Shown: positions 45,816-52,946, numbered from the stretch's first letter. The stretch is DNA of 64,000 nucleotides from Thermodesulfovibrio sp. (GCA_020725335.1 DYFF01000007.1:248001-312000), one strand, 5' to 3'. Program-made: numbers and translations. Notes: generated by a model from the letters alone, not told the origin.

Positions 45816-47375
45816 CTAATTTTTTATCTTTATGTCAATTATTTTTTCTACATTGAAATTTCTCTCCTCACCTCGCAAACTACAAAAAGCTTTTAATCCC
45901 AAGAAAGTCTTGTTACCATATTCCATATGTCCAACTGAAAGGGGATAAATTAATCTTTTTGTTTTTTGATCTGTTGATTTCAAATAGGTTATTTCTAAAG
46001 CCTTCTTATTTATTATTGCATTATTTATCATAGAAATTTTTTCTTCCACAGGCAAAATCTTTGCGACATAATTATATTGGAATTGAGTTAAAAACTTTAT
46101 AATTCTTCTGTCTAAAAAAATATGTTTTTTACTTACAGGTTTTTTTAAGATTAATCCCTCAAGACTTTTGCATCTTGAAAGAGCTACGTATAGCTGTCCA
46201 TGAGAAAATGTTCCTTTACCTAAATCAAGAATAACTTTATCAAAAGTAAGCCCTTGGCTTTTATGGATAGTAATCGCCCAAGCAAGCTTTATAGGATATT
46301 GAGTAAATTGTCCAACTACTTCTATTAATATTTTTTTCTTTTTACTGTCAAAGTAAAATTGATACATTTCCCATTTAAATGGTGTTACTTCAACAACCTC
46401 TCCATTGGTGAGTTCAATAAAAATTATATCTGGCTCAGTCCTTCTGGTCTCAATGTTAATAATCTTCCCTATGTCTCCATTTATCCATCTTCCTAAAGGG
46501 TCATTATTCAGAAGCATTACTTGAGCATTAATTTTGATAAAAAGTTTTTCAGATGTAGGGAGATCAGCTTCGCTAAATTCTCCCTCAAGGTATCCATGGT
46601 AAATAAATTCTCTACCTTTTATTTTTGAAAGTTTTTCATGATTGATGTCTGCAGCCATTTTATTTGTTGTGGTAAGATAAATATAAAATTCATCTTTGCT
46701 GGGGATAAAATCGGGTATTACTCTTTGATTTAATTGGTTAATTGCACTTTCTGTAATTGTTCCATTTCTTATAGCATTTAAAATCTCAATAAAAAAATAA
46801 TCACTTTGTCGATAAACCTTTTCAAACTCTATGAAATATAATTCACAATCATTGAAAACATTAGCATCAAAAAAATATGGGGTTTTATAAAATTCTTTAA
46901 AAATATCTTTTTCTTTTGAGGTTACAACAGGAGGTAGCTGATACAAATCTCCTATGAAAATCATTTGTACTCCACCAAAAGGTTTGTTTTTATTTTTACC
47001 ATGTAATCTAAGAAATCTATCAACACAATCAAGTAGATCTGCTCGTACCATTGATACTTCATCAATTACTATCGTATGTATTTTTTTATATAATCTTAAA
47101 TTTTTAGGTTTGATTTCCTTTACTTTTTGAATTGTTATATCGGGTTTAAAATTAAAAAAAGAGTGAATTGTTTGGCCCTTAATATTTACTGCTGCTACTC
47201 CTGTAGGAGCTAAAACTGCTATTTCTTTATTTGTATTTTCTCGGAAATAATTCAAAAATGTTGATTTTCCTGTTCCAGCTTTTCCAGTAATAAAGACATT
47301 TCTATTTGAATTTTCCGCAATATCAAAGGCTTTCTTAAATTCTTCGTTAATTTCTATGTTAGATAAATTATTCAT
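45816..47375 (-). CDS. PIF1-like DNA helicase with C-terminal WYL domain
   Basis: Superfamily 1B 5'-3' helicase of 519 aa. Walker A ITGKAGTGKSTFL, motif Ia APTGVAAVNIKGQTIHSFF, Walker B HTIVIDEVSM, GGVQMIFIGDLYQLPPV, and C-terminal motifs AWAITIHKSQGLTFDKV and VALSRCKSLEGL. The last 75 residues (AIINKKALEITYLKS, RLIYPLSVGHMEYGNKTFLGLKAFC) match a WYL domain, known from thermophile PIF1 proteins. I start at the ATG at 47375, which overlaps the L,D-transpeptidase stop as ATGA; the track start adds 14 unlikely residues. Confidence 0.88.
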   Translation of the reverse strand: MNNLSNIEINEEFKKAFDIAENSNRNVFITGKAGTGKSTFLNYFRENTNKEIAVLAPTGVAAVNIKGQTIHSFFNFKPDITIQKVKEIKPKNLRLYKKIHTIVIDEVSMVRADLLDCVDRFLRLHGKNKNKPFGGVQMIFIGDLYQLPPVVTSKEKDIFKEFYKTPYFFDANVFNDCELYFIEFEKVYRQSDYFFIEILNAIRNGTITESAINQLNQRVIPDFIPSKDEFYIYLTTTNKMAADINHEKLSKIKGREFIYHGYLEGEFSEADLPTSEKLFIKINAQVMLLNNDPLGRWINGDIGKIINIETRRTEPDIIFIELTNGEVVEVTPFKWEMYQFYFDSKKKKILIEVVGQFTQYPIKLAWAITIHKSQGLTFDKVILDLGKGTFSHGQLYVALSRCKSLEGLILKKPVSKKHIFLDRRIIKFLTQFQYNYVAKILPVEEKISMINNAIINKKALEITYLKSTDQKTKRLIYPLSVGHMEYGNKTFLGLKAFCSLRGEERNFNVEKIIDIKIKN

Positions 47376-47866
47376 GGAAGGATTTCTATGGGTATTCCAT
47401 TTGGAACCAATCTCCATATTTCATCCATTTCTTCATTGGTAACAGCAATACATCCTTCAGTCCAGTCTTCAATTATGTGGTATTTTCCTAAGAATTCAAC
47501 TTTCTTTGAAAGTCCATGTATCATTATATCTCCTCCGGGATGAAAGCCTATCATCTGTGCCTTTTCTAAATCTTTCTCATTTGGATAGGATATTTTTAAA
47601 GACTTATAAAAATTGCTGTTTGGATTTCTATCAATTATAAAATATCTGCCTTCGGGAGTTTTTCCATCCCCTTGAATCGTTTTTTTACCAACAGGGCTTT
47701 TGCCTAAAGCTACTTTATATGCCTTAATAATTTTACCTTCCTTCATTAGAAACATTACCCTTTTAGATTTCATAACAATTATAAGGTCTGCAATTTCATT
47801 AGAAAATGAAAAAACAGGCATTATAATCAAAAATATCAAACTAAAAAGAAGAATTCTCAAGAACAT
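47372..47866 (-). CDS. L,D-transpeptidase family (YkuD) protein
   Basis: Periplasmic peptidoglycan cross-linking or lipoprotein-attachment enzyme. The catalytic site shows HPGGDIMIHGLS and the cysteine in DWTEGCIAVTNEEMDEIW. A signal peptide (FLRILLFSLIFLIIMPVFSFS) follows the ATG at 47866; the track start is a TTG further into the mtnP gene, so I shorten it to 164 aa. Overlaps mtnP by 26 nt and the helicase by 4 nt. Confidence 0.88.
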   Translation of the reverse strand: MFLRILLFSLIFLIIMPVFSFSNEIADLIIVMKSKRVMFLMKEGKIIKAYKVALGKSPVGKKTIQGDGKTPEGRYFIIDRNPNSNFYKSLKISYPNEKDLEKAQMIGFHPGGDIMIHGLSKKVEFLGKYHIIEDWTEGCIAVTNEEMDEIWRLVPNGIPIEILP

Positions 47867-48620
47867 TTTTGCAATAACAGTTCCTTTCAATGGGAAGATT
47901 TTCTATTGTAGCTTTAATTAGAGTATTAATGGTTTCTAAAGATTCCTTCATTTTTTCAACAATCTCTTTTACTGTAAGAGGATATTTAGTGATGCCGGCA
48001 GCATAATTTACAGCTACACAAACCGCTGCGTAACAGAGAGCGAGTTCTCTTGCTAAAGATGCTTCAGGCATCATAGTCATTCCTATTATATCTGCTCCTA
48101 TGGTGCGATAAAATTTAATCTCAGCGGCAGTTTCCAGTCTTGGCCCATTAATACACATATAAGTTCCCTTGTCAAAGACTTTTATTCCTAAACTATTTGC
48201 TGTTTTAATTAATAATGAACTCATTTCATTGCAAAAGGGATTTGTAAAATCTATATGGACCACTTTAGGACCATCATAAAAAGTATTATCTCTCATGCCT
48301 TGAGTAAAATCTATAATCTGATCTGGAATTAATATACTTCCTGGTGGGATATCTTCACGTAGGGAGCCTACTGCAAAAACTCCTATTATTCTATCTACAG
48401 ATAATTCCTTGTATCCCCAGATATTAGCTCTATAATTAACTTTATGGGGTGGAATAGTATGATTTTCTCCGTGCCTTCTTAAAAATAAAATTTCTCTATT
48501 ATCTATAAATTCAACTTCGTATGAAGAAGAAGGAACACCAAAAGGTGTTTCTACAGATATAGGATGCTTTTTGACCTTTGATTCGCTTAATCCGCTTCCA
48601 CCAATTATTCCTATTCTCAT
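47841..48620 (-). CDS. mtnP: S-methyl-5'-thioadenosine phosphorylase
   Basis: Phosphorolyses MTA to adenine and methylthioribose-1-phosphate. Purine phosphorylase motifs: IGIIGGSGLSES, HGENHTIPPHKVNYRANIW, GTYMCINGPRLETAAE and MTMMPEASLARELALCYA. The 259-aa length is normal. The methionine/serine pattern at the base site cannot decide between MTA, inosine and guanosine use. The window also encodes an MTA/SAH deaminase, so two MTA routes may coexist. Confidence 0.88.
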   Translation of the reverse strand: MRIGIIGGSGLSESKVKKHPISVETPFGVPSSSYEVEFIDNREILFLRRHGENHTIPPHKVNYRANIWGYKELSVDRIIGVFAVGSLREDIPPGSILIPDQIIDFTQGMRDNTFYDGPKVVHIDFTNPFCNEMSSLLIKTANSLGIKVFDKGTYMCINGPRLETAAEIKFYRTIGADIIGMTMMPEASLARELALCYAAVCVAVNYAAGITKYPLTVKEIVEKMKESLETINTLIKATIENLPIERNCYCKNVLENSSF

Positions 48621-48769
48621 AATTTCTCGTAAGTCCTGTTAAAATCGAAATTCAATTAACTTATATATTATACAATCTTTTTAATTTATAAATAATAATT
48701 TTCTTGATTGTAATAATACATTTAATTGCTACTTTTCATTTAGATTTTTATATGTAAAAGTTATAAAAG

Positions 48770-48800
48770 TTGACAAAATCTCGGCTTTATTGTTTATAAT
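48770..48800 (+). promoter_or_regulatory. tRNA-Val promoter
   Basis: TTGACA (48770-48775) and TATAAT (48795-48800) separated by 19 nt, with the tRNA beginning 10 nt after the -10 box. Confidence 0.65.
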
Positions 48801-48810
48801 GTCTAAGTTT

Positions 48811-48882
48811 AGGCGCGTAGCTCAGTGGGAGAGCGCTTCCTTGACGCGGAAGAGGTCGTGGGTTCGATCCCCTCCGCGCCTA
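48811..48882 (+). tRNA. tRNA-Val (anticodon GAC)
   Basis: A 72-nt cloverleaf with acceptor stem AGGCGCG/CGCGCCT and anticodon loop TTGACGC, giving GAC (valine). CCA is not encoded. The T-stem GTGGG/CCCTC has a U-U mismatch at its second pair, and the same bases recur in the duplicated copy at 52.6 kb. The 3' half (48846-48882) is the left attachment repeat of the adjacent island; the tRNA remains intact. Confidence 0.96.
48846..48882 (+). repeat. Left attachment repeat (attL-like), 37 bp
   Basis: From the 3' strand of the anticodon stem to the discriminator base of tRNA-Val. The same 37 bp occur exactly at 52617-52653 in direct orientation. The flanking bases differ on both sides, so the repeat limits are sharp. 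Confidence 0.92.
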
Positions 48883-48915
48883 TTGAAAAAATAAAGGTTT
48901 TACAATTCCAGATTT

Positions 48916-48990
48916 TTATATTGTTTTTAAAGCCTCTTTTTTATGTGTCTGACTTAGATGAGCATATCTCATAGCCATTATTTCAAAATT
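48916..48990 (-). pseudogene. Tyrosine recombinase C-terminal remnant
   Basis: A 24-codon minus-strand fragment between an in-frame stop and its own stop reads with MAMRYAHLSQTHKKEAL. This matches the catalytic-tyrosine region of phage-type integrases, usually of the form T-x-R-Y-A-H-L-S-P-E-H. The upstream catalytic residues (R, K, H-x-x-R) are missing. It lies 33 bp from the tRNA-Val 3' end and points towards it, as expected for an integrase next to attL. Confidence 0.8.
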
Positions 48991-49026
48991 TTAAGTTTTG
49001 TTTGAGGGGTTTTAAGTTCATTAATT

Positions 49027-49548
49027 TTAATAAATTATAAGTTTTTGAATATAATTTGTCATTCTGTCTCTATTTTCCTCTGTAATTTCTATCAAATTTC
49101 CTTTAAATTTCCTGATTGATGCTACAAGAGGATGAACATCTTTAATTGGAATTGTGGCTATGACTCTGTAAATATCATCAAAGACAATTTTCTTGACCAA
49201 ATCAGTAAATTTCTCTGAAAAAAGTTCCATTTTTCCTATTTCATCTATGACGATGATTTTGTCTCTTTGTTTGATAGCATTTTCAAGCAGGGGAATGACA
49301 ATCTCTTCAAAATTTTTGATGTTTACTCCATAGGAGCCTACTCTGAATGGAGAATTTAAACTTTTACTTGCCAAAATGGCGGTTTTCCCTTCTGTTGTTA
49401 TAACTTTAAAACCTAATCTTTTATTACTCTCTGGGTCTCTGAATTCCTCAGTCCAGAATCCTATGGCTTTGTCTCTCAATAAACTTACAATCTTATTTAC
49501 TACAGTGGTTTTGCCAACACCAGGTTTTCCTGTGAGAAATATTTTCAT
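49027..49548 (-). CDS. THEP1-like nucleoside-triphosphatase
   Basis: A 173-aa P-loop NTPase of the THEP1/NTPase_1 group. Walker A FLTGKPGVGKTTVV, Walker B IIVIDEIGKMELFS, and the family segment GFWTEEFRD. Members hydrolyse NTPs with broad specificity, with an unclear biological role. TAAAAT ends 6 nt before the ATG and there is no Shine-Dalgarno sequence. First gene inside the island, after the integrase remnant. Confidence 0.88.
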   Translation of the reverse strand: MKIFLTGKPGVGKTTVVNKIVSLLRDKAIGFWTEEFRDPESNKRLGFKVITTEGKTAILASKSLNSPFRVGSYGVNIKNFEEIVIPLLENAIKQRDKIIVIDEIGKMELFSEKFTDLVKKIVFDDIYRVIATIPIKDVHPLVASIRKFKGNLIEITEENRDRMTNYIQKLIIY

Positions 49549-49554
49549 TGAAGT

Positions 49555-49584
49555 ATTTTATCAATTTTTAAATTTTCTTATTAA
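49555..49584 (-). promoter_or_regulatory. Promoter of the THEP1-like gene, predicted leaderless
   Basis: Minus strand TTAATA (49579-49584), 18-nt spacer, TAAAAT (49555-49560), 6 nt to the ATG at 49548. Confidence 0.45.
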
Positions 49585-49590
49585 TTCTGC

Positions 49591-49596
49591 TAAAAT
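49591..49596 (+). promoter_or_regulatory. -10 box of the sixA-like gene
   Basis: TAAAAT ends 7 nt before the ATG at 49604; no Shine-Dalgarno sequence is present and the -35 (TTTAAA, 18 nt upstream) is weak. The transcript is predicted to be leaderless. Confidence 0.4.
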
Positions 49597-49603
49597 ATTT
49601 CCA

Positions 49604-50068
49604 ATGCAAACCATATATGTTTATCTCATACAGCATGCAGAGGCAAAACCAGAAAGCGAAGATCCCCAGAGGGGTTTATCTGAAAAGGGACTAAATGACA
49701 TAAGAAAAATATCCTCCTATCTGACTAAAATCAATATCCATGCTGAAGAGATTTTTCATAGTGGGAAGTTAAGAGCAAAGCAGACTGCTCAGGTTCTTGC
49801 TGAAGCACTTAAAATTAAATCATCACAATCAGATGGTCTTGCCCCTCTTGATGAACCAGAGATATGGGCTAATAGGCTGAAAAATCTTGACAAATCTGTA
49901 ATACTTGTAGGGCATCTACCTCACTTAGGACGTCTTGCTTCACTGTTACTTTGTGGAGACGGAGAAAGGAGTGTTGTCTCTTTTAAAAATGCAGGAGTTG
50001 TATGTCTTAAAAGGTCAGAGGGAGTATGGTCATTAAGCTGGATAATTATTCCTGAGATTATACCCTAA
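49604..50068 (+). CDS. SixA-like phosphohistidine phosphatase
   Basis: Histidine-phosphatase (RHG) superfamily, 154 aa. The track start at 49376 lies antisense inside the NTPase gene; the real N-terminus is MQTIYVYLIQHAEAKPESED. The catalytic motif reads Q-H-A rather than R-H-G, a variant seen in a SixA-like subgroup. The second catalytic histidine is in ILVGHLPHLGRLAS. SixA dephosphorylates phosphohistidine carriers. The 3' end overlaps the convergent EVE gene by 36 nt. Confidence 0.85.
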   Translation: MQTIYVYLIQHAEAKPESEDPQRGLSEKGLNDIRKISSYLTKINIHAEEIFHSGKLRAKQTAQVLAEALKIKSSQSDGLAPLDEPEIWANRLKNLDKSVILVGHLPHLGRLASLLLCGDGERSVVSFKNAGVVCLKRSEGVWSLSWIIIPEIIP

Positions 50069-50467
50069 TTTATCAAAAGCTAATTTGGATTCCTCAGTTG
50101 TTAATCTTATATGAGATTGCCTTTGAATTGATTTCAATAGGTTTCTCTCATTTGTGATTATTTCCTCAATATTTATTCCAGAATTCACTGGCAAATTAAT
50201 CAAATATTTTAGCCTTACAATCCAATAGCAGCTTCCTTCTTCTTGCGGGTTGTAATTGGTATTAATTTCTGGCTCGCTAACTGCTTCGGCAAGAGCAAAA
50301 ATTTTTTTGCTACCTCCGGGAGCATAAAAGAACATGTAATCTCCTGAGCGAATGCTTGGCTTTTTCTTCTTTCTAAAACCTATGTATTCTTCTTCCCATT
50401 TTCCACCATAATCTGGATGGGACAGGGGTTTCTTACTTGAACCCACTAATTTTAGCCATACATTCAT
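50033..50467 (-). CDS. EVE-domain (PUA-like) protein
   Basis: A 144-aa protein with the EVE layout: N-terminal NVWLKLVGSSKK, basic IRSGDYMFFYAPGGSKKIFALAEAVSEP and CYWIVRLKYLINLPV. EVE domains bind modified bases in DNA or RNA and often sit in restriction or defence loci. Just upstream is a helicase scrap (50512-50586), which suggests the gene was part of a larger defence module. AGGAG precedes the ATG. Confidence 0.75.
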   Translation of the reverse strand: MNVWLKLVGSSKKPLSHPDYGGKWEEEYIGFRKKKKPSIRSGDYMFFYAPGGSKKIFALAEAVSEPEINTNYNPQEEGSCYWIVRLKYLINLPVNSGINIEEIITNERNLLKSIQRQSHIRLTTEESKLAFDKLGYNLRNNYPA

Positions 50468-50511
50468 AATTTTCTCCTATCGATAAATCTATTTTTTACC
50501 CCAAATTTTTC

Positions 50512-50586
50512 TTATTGGCTTACCTTTTTAATCTCAACAGGTTCGGGACAAAAGGGACCCTCAATTATTGTGCCTTCCTTAAACAT
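50512..50586 (-). pseudogene. N-terminal remnant of an SNF2-type helicase
   Basis: A 24-codon minus-strand ORF (ATG to TAA) contains EGTIIEGPFCPEPVEI, which resembles the opening residues of large DEAD/SNF2-type helicases (usually E-G-P-F-W-P-E-P-V-x-V), here with C for W. The rest of the gene, about 1000 residues in intact relatives, is gone. It lies 45 bp upstream of the EVE gene on the same strand. Confidence 0.6.
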
Positions 50587-50680
50587 TACTGAAAATGTTA
50601 TCAAATTCAGGGGAATTTTTCAATTGATATGGTGTAAAATTTTGTATGATATTTTTTAATTTCAGGGGGAATAAACCTAC

Positions 50681-51448
50681 ATGCTTGGTGCAATAGTTGG
50701 AGACATTGTTGGTTCTGTGTATGAATTTAAAAATATCAAAACTAAAAAATTTCGTTTATTTAAAAAAGGTTGTTTTTTCACTGATGATACTGTTCTCACA
50801 GTAGCTTTAGCTGAAGCTATACTGACAGGCCAAGATTATACAACTTTAATGAGAGAATACCACAGAAGATATCCAAATAGAGGCTATGGATACAGATTCA
50901 ATATTTGGGCAGAAAATGAATCCATGGGTCCCTATAACAGCTGGGGTAATGGTTCTGCCATGAGAATAAGTCCTGTTGGTTTTGCCTTTGATACAATTGA
51001 GGAAGTATTAGATAATGCAAAAAAGTACTCGGAAATTACTCATAATCATCCTGAAGGAATAAAGGGAGCTCAATCAACAGCATCAGCTATATTTCTTGCA
51101 CGAAAAGGTGTTAGCAAGAGAGAAATTAAAAAATTTATAGAGGATAACTTTGGATATGACTTGTCAAAATCACTTGAGGAAATAAGACCTCATTATGAAT
51201 TTAATGAATCTTGTCAGGAAACAGTACCTCAAGCAATCATTTCCTTTCTTGAATCCACTAATTTTGAAGATGCTATCAGAAACGCCATTTCGCTTGGAGG
51301 TGACAGCGATACACTTGCGTGTATCACCGGAGGAATAGCTGAGGCTTACTATGGATTACCAGAGAATATAGGTAAAAAGTCTATGGAATATCTTGATGAA
51401 TTTTTGATAAAAACTATATTGGAATTTAGAGAGAAATTTTGTAGATAA
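50681..51448 (+). CDS. ADP-ribosylglycohydrolase (DraG-like)
   Basis: Removes ADP-ribose from protein or nucleotide substrates. The binuclear magnesium site is visible as GAIVGDIVGSVYE, FFTDDTVLTVALAEA, GNGSAMRISPVG and SLGGDSDTLACITGGIAEAYYG. The 255-aa length is normal. AGGGGGA precedes the ATG at a suitable distance. Within the island it has no matching ADP-ribosyltransferase; it might defend against one encoded elsewhere. Confidence 0.92.
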   Translation: MLGAIVGDIVGSVYEFKNIKTKKFRLFKKGCFFTDDTVLTVALAEAILTGQDYTTLMREYHRRYPNRGYGYRFNIWAENESMGPYNSWGNGSAMRISPVGFAFDTIEEVLDNAKKYSEITHNHPEGIKGAQSTASAIFLARKGVSKREIKKFIEDNFGYDLSKSLEEIRPHYEFNESCQETVPQAIISFLESTNFEDAIRNAISLGGDSDTLACITGGIAEAYYGLPENIGKKSMEYLDEFLIKTILEFREKFCR

Positions 51449-51821
51449 ATTAATATAAAAATTAATTTGTCCTCACTTGCATTTAAAATTTTATTATGAA
51501 AAGCCATACACATATTTCAAAGTAAAAGTATTGATTGTTAGAGGATTAAAGAAGCTTTTATCAATCCTGCGACATTCTGAAACTTCCATTATGTGTCTAT
51601 AATTCTGTCTTAAGGGATTTTGAAATCTGTGTTTCTCCCTTTTTATCAGGGATAATGTGATCGTTAAATACTCTGTACACAGAGGGGTCAAGTTTAAGAG
51701 ACATGCCAAAACATATGCTACCAATAGTGAATAAGTCCCTTTAAAAATGCTGATGTTGGATCAAAACTTTGCATGGATAACAAAAATTATAGTGGAAAAT
51801 TTTCCCACCATTTTGCTTTGG
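51449..51821. other. 373-bp gap with gene scraps
   Basis: No intact gene recognised. On the minus strand a 35-codon reading frame at 51597-51704 (starting MSLKLDPSVYRVFN) looks protein-like but is unknown and has no ribosome-binding site. Partly overlapping frames on the same strand (51494-51724 in the track, and a short one starting MQSFDPTSAF) could be pieces of the same frameshifted gene. I treat the region as decayed island DNA. Confidence 0.4.
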
Positions 51822-52223
51822 TCATCCTGTATATAGCGTTTTGAGCTCTGAAGATTCTTTGATTTTTTCAAAATCCATATCTTTATGAATGATTGTAGCT
51901 TTATTTTCAATAGCAATAGAAGCAATAATACAGTCAATAGTTTTTCTTACTGTATTACCCTGTTTTCTACAATTTCTGAAAATCTCTGATGCTCTGATAT
52001 AGGTTTCTATCCCTTTTGGTTTCAATACTGGAAAATAAAAAAGATATTCCTTTATAAGATTGTAAAGTTTATCGTCTCTGATGCCCTGAAGAATTTCAGT
52101 CAGTATTATTTCTGTTATGTAAATTTCTTCTTCAGAATTGATAAGTTCACGCAAGATTTCAGATGCTTTTGTTTTTTCTCCTCTGAGAAAATCAATCCAG
52201 ACACTTGTATCTACAATTAACAA
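51822..52223 (-). CDS. vapC: VapC-family PIN-domain toxin
   Basis: Ribonuclease toxin of 133 aa. PIN acidic residues are visible in LIVDTSVWIDFL, TEIILTEILQGI and KTIDCIIASIAIENKATIIHKDMDF. The antitoxin gene precedes it with a 7-nt overlap. Last complete gene pair of the island before the right attachment repeat. Confidence 0.92.
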   Translation of the reverse strand: MLIVDTSVWIDFLRGEKTKASEILRELINSEEEIYITEIILTEILQGIRDDKLYNLIKEYLFYFPVLKPKGIETYIRASEIFRNCRKQGNTVRKTIDCIIASIAIENKATIIHKDMDFEKIKESSELKTLYTG

Positions 52224-52420
52224 AACCTTCCCTCTCTCATTTCGTCAAGATTTCCTTCCCATTGGACTTTACCTTCAAGTTCAAGTATTTTTTTTCTCTT
52301 TAGTTTTTTTACAAGTTCACTGATTGCAAAATTAACTACATCCTTTTTAGTTTTCATCTTTGTTAATTCCATGGCTTCTTTTAAAATGTTTTCGTCTAAT
52401 TCAATGTTAGTCCTACGCAT
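52217..52420 (-). CDS. vapB: VapB-type antitoxin
   Basis: A 67-aa antitoxin: N-terminal ribbon-helix-helix (MRRTNIELDENILKEAMELTKMKTKKDVVNFAISELVKK) and a C-terminal toxin-binding tail ending RGRFC (VQWEGNLDEMREGRF). AAAGGAGG precedes the ATG. Upstream is a palindromic operator covering the -10 box, consistent with autoregulation. Confidence 0.9.
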   Translation of the reverse strand: MRRTNIELDENILKEAMELTKMKTKKDVVNFAISELVKKLKRKKILELEGKVQWEGNLDEMREGRFC

Positions 52421-52439
52421 TTAAACCTCCTTTATATTT

Positions 52440-52471
52440 TATACACATATTATATCATTTTCTTGTGTATA
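52440..52471 (-). promoter_or_regulatory. vapBC operator/promoter
   Basis: An 8-bp inverted repeat TATACACA / TGTGTATA (52440-52447 and 52464-52471) encloses the extended -10 TGATATAAT (TATAAT at 52449-52454) on the minus strand. A VapB dimer bound here would block RNA polymerase. Confidence 0.6.
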
Positions 52472-52616
52472 TAAAGCGAAAAGATCGTCTCTAAAATATT
52501 TCTACGCCCATTTACGAAACTGTGACTAAATTGTGACTAACGGGGGGATAAATGCCAAATTTTCACTCTTACAAGTTAAGCATACAAGCCATTTTTTAAT
52601 TTTAATGCTCATTCAA

Positions 52617-52653
52617 GCGGAAGAGGTCGTGGGTTCGATCCCCTCCGCGCCTA
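52617..52653 (+). repeat. Right attachment repeat (attR-like), 37 bp
   Basis: Exact direct copy of the tRNA-Val 3' part (48846-48882), ending at the discriminator base. The sequence to its left does not continue the tRNA, so this is an isolated 3' fragment that marks the island's right end. Confidence 0.92.
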
Positions 52654-52778
52654 CTCAGTAAAATCAATAGGTTACAATAAGTCACACAATACTAAAAATC
52701 CCCCTATTATGTCATTTTTTTTGTCATTAGACAATGAGTTCATTATATAAATCTATGTAAGAAATATATTTAGAAATA

Positions 52779-52946
52779 TTAGCCTTTTATGTATAGTCTT
52801 AAAATTAAATTTTTTTCAATCAATATTGTTTTATCAATTTTAGAAAATATTCTCTGATAAGCTTCTGCATCATAAATTGGCCTTGTCCAAAGATGCCCAC
52901 CAGTATTAATTATTCCTGCTGTCTCTGAAAAATGGAAAAAAAACAA
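52779..52946 (-). pseudogene. Unrecognised C-terminal coding remnant
   Basis: A minus-strand open frame of 55 codons (possible TTG start, TAA stop) reads protein-like sequence including IINTGGHLWTRPIYDAEAY. It has no ribosome-binding site or ATG, and the frame is open upstream only to the stop of the YkgJ-like gene. I do not recognise the family. It could be the tail of a gene broken near the island insertion site or a short real gene. Confidence 0.4.

Larger units (their letters stand above)
48846..52653. mobile_element. Decayed genomic island integrated in tRNA-Val
   Basis: Bounded by two exact 37-bp copies of the tRNA-Val 3' end, the usual product of tyrosine-recombinase integration. A tyrosine-recombinase C-terminal remnant lies beside the tRNA. 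Cargo: THEP1-like NTPase, SixA-like phosphatase, EVE-domain protein, a helicase scrap, an ADP-ribosylglycohydrolase and a VapBC toxin-antitoxin pair. No intact integrase or replication gene remains, so the island is probably immobile on its own. Confidence 0.85.

Noticed and set aside
49376-49603. N-terminal 76 residues of the track ORF for the SixA-like protein
   Set aside because: They are antisense to the THEP1-like gene, lack SixA similarity, and a good ATG with a -10 box directly upstream exists at 49604.
51494-51724. 76-aa minus-strand track ORF between draG and vapC
   Set aside because: No ribosome-binding site, no recognisable domain, and an overlapping frame (51597-51704) looks at least as protein-like; treated as decayed DNA.
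52508-52546. Plus-strand scrap ending PIYETVTKL before the right attachment repeat, possibly a second integrase tail
   Set aside because: Only about a dozen codons before an in-frame stop and the match to integrase C-termini is from general resemblance; too short to claim.
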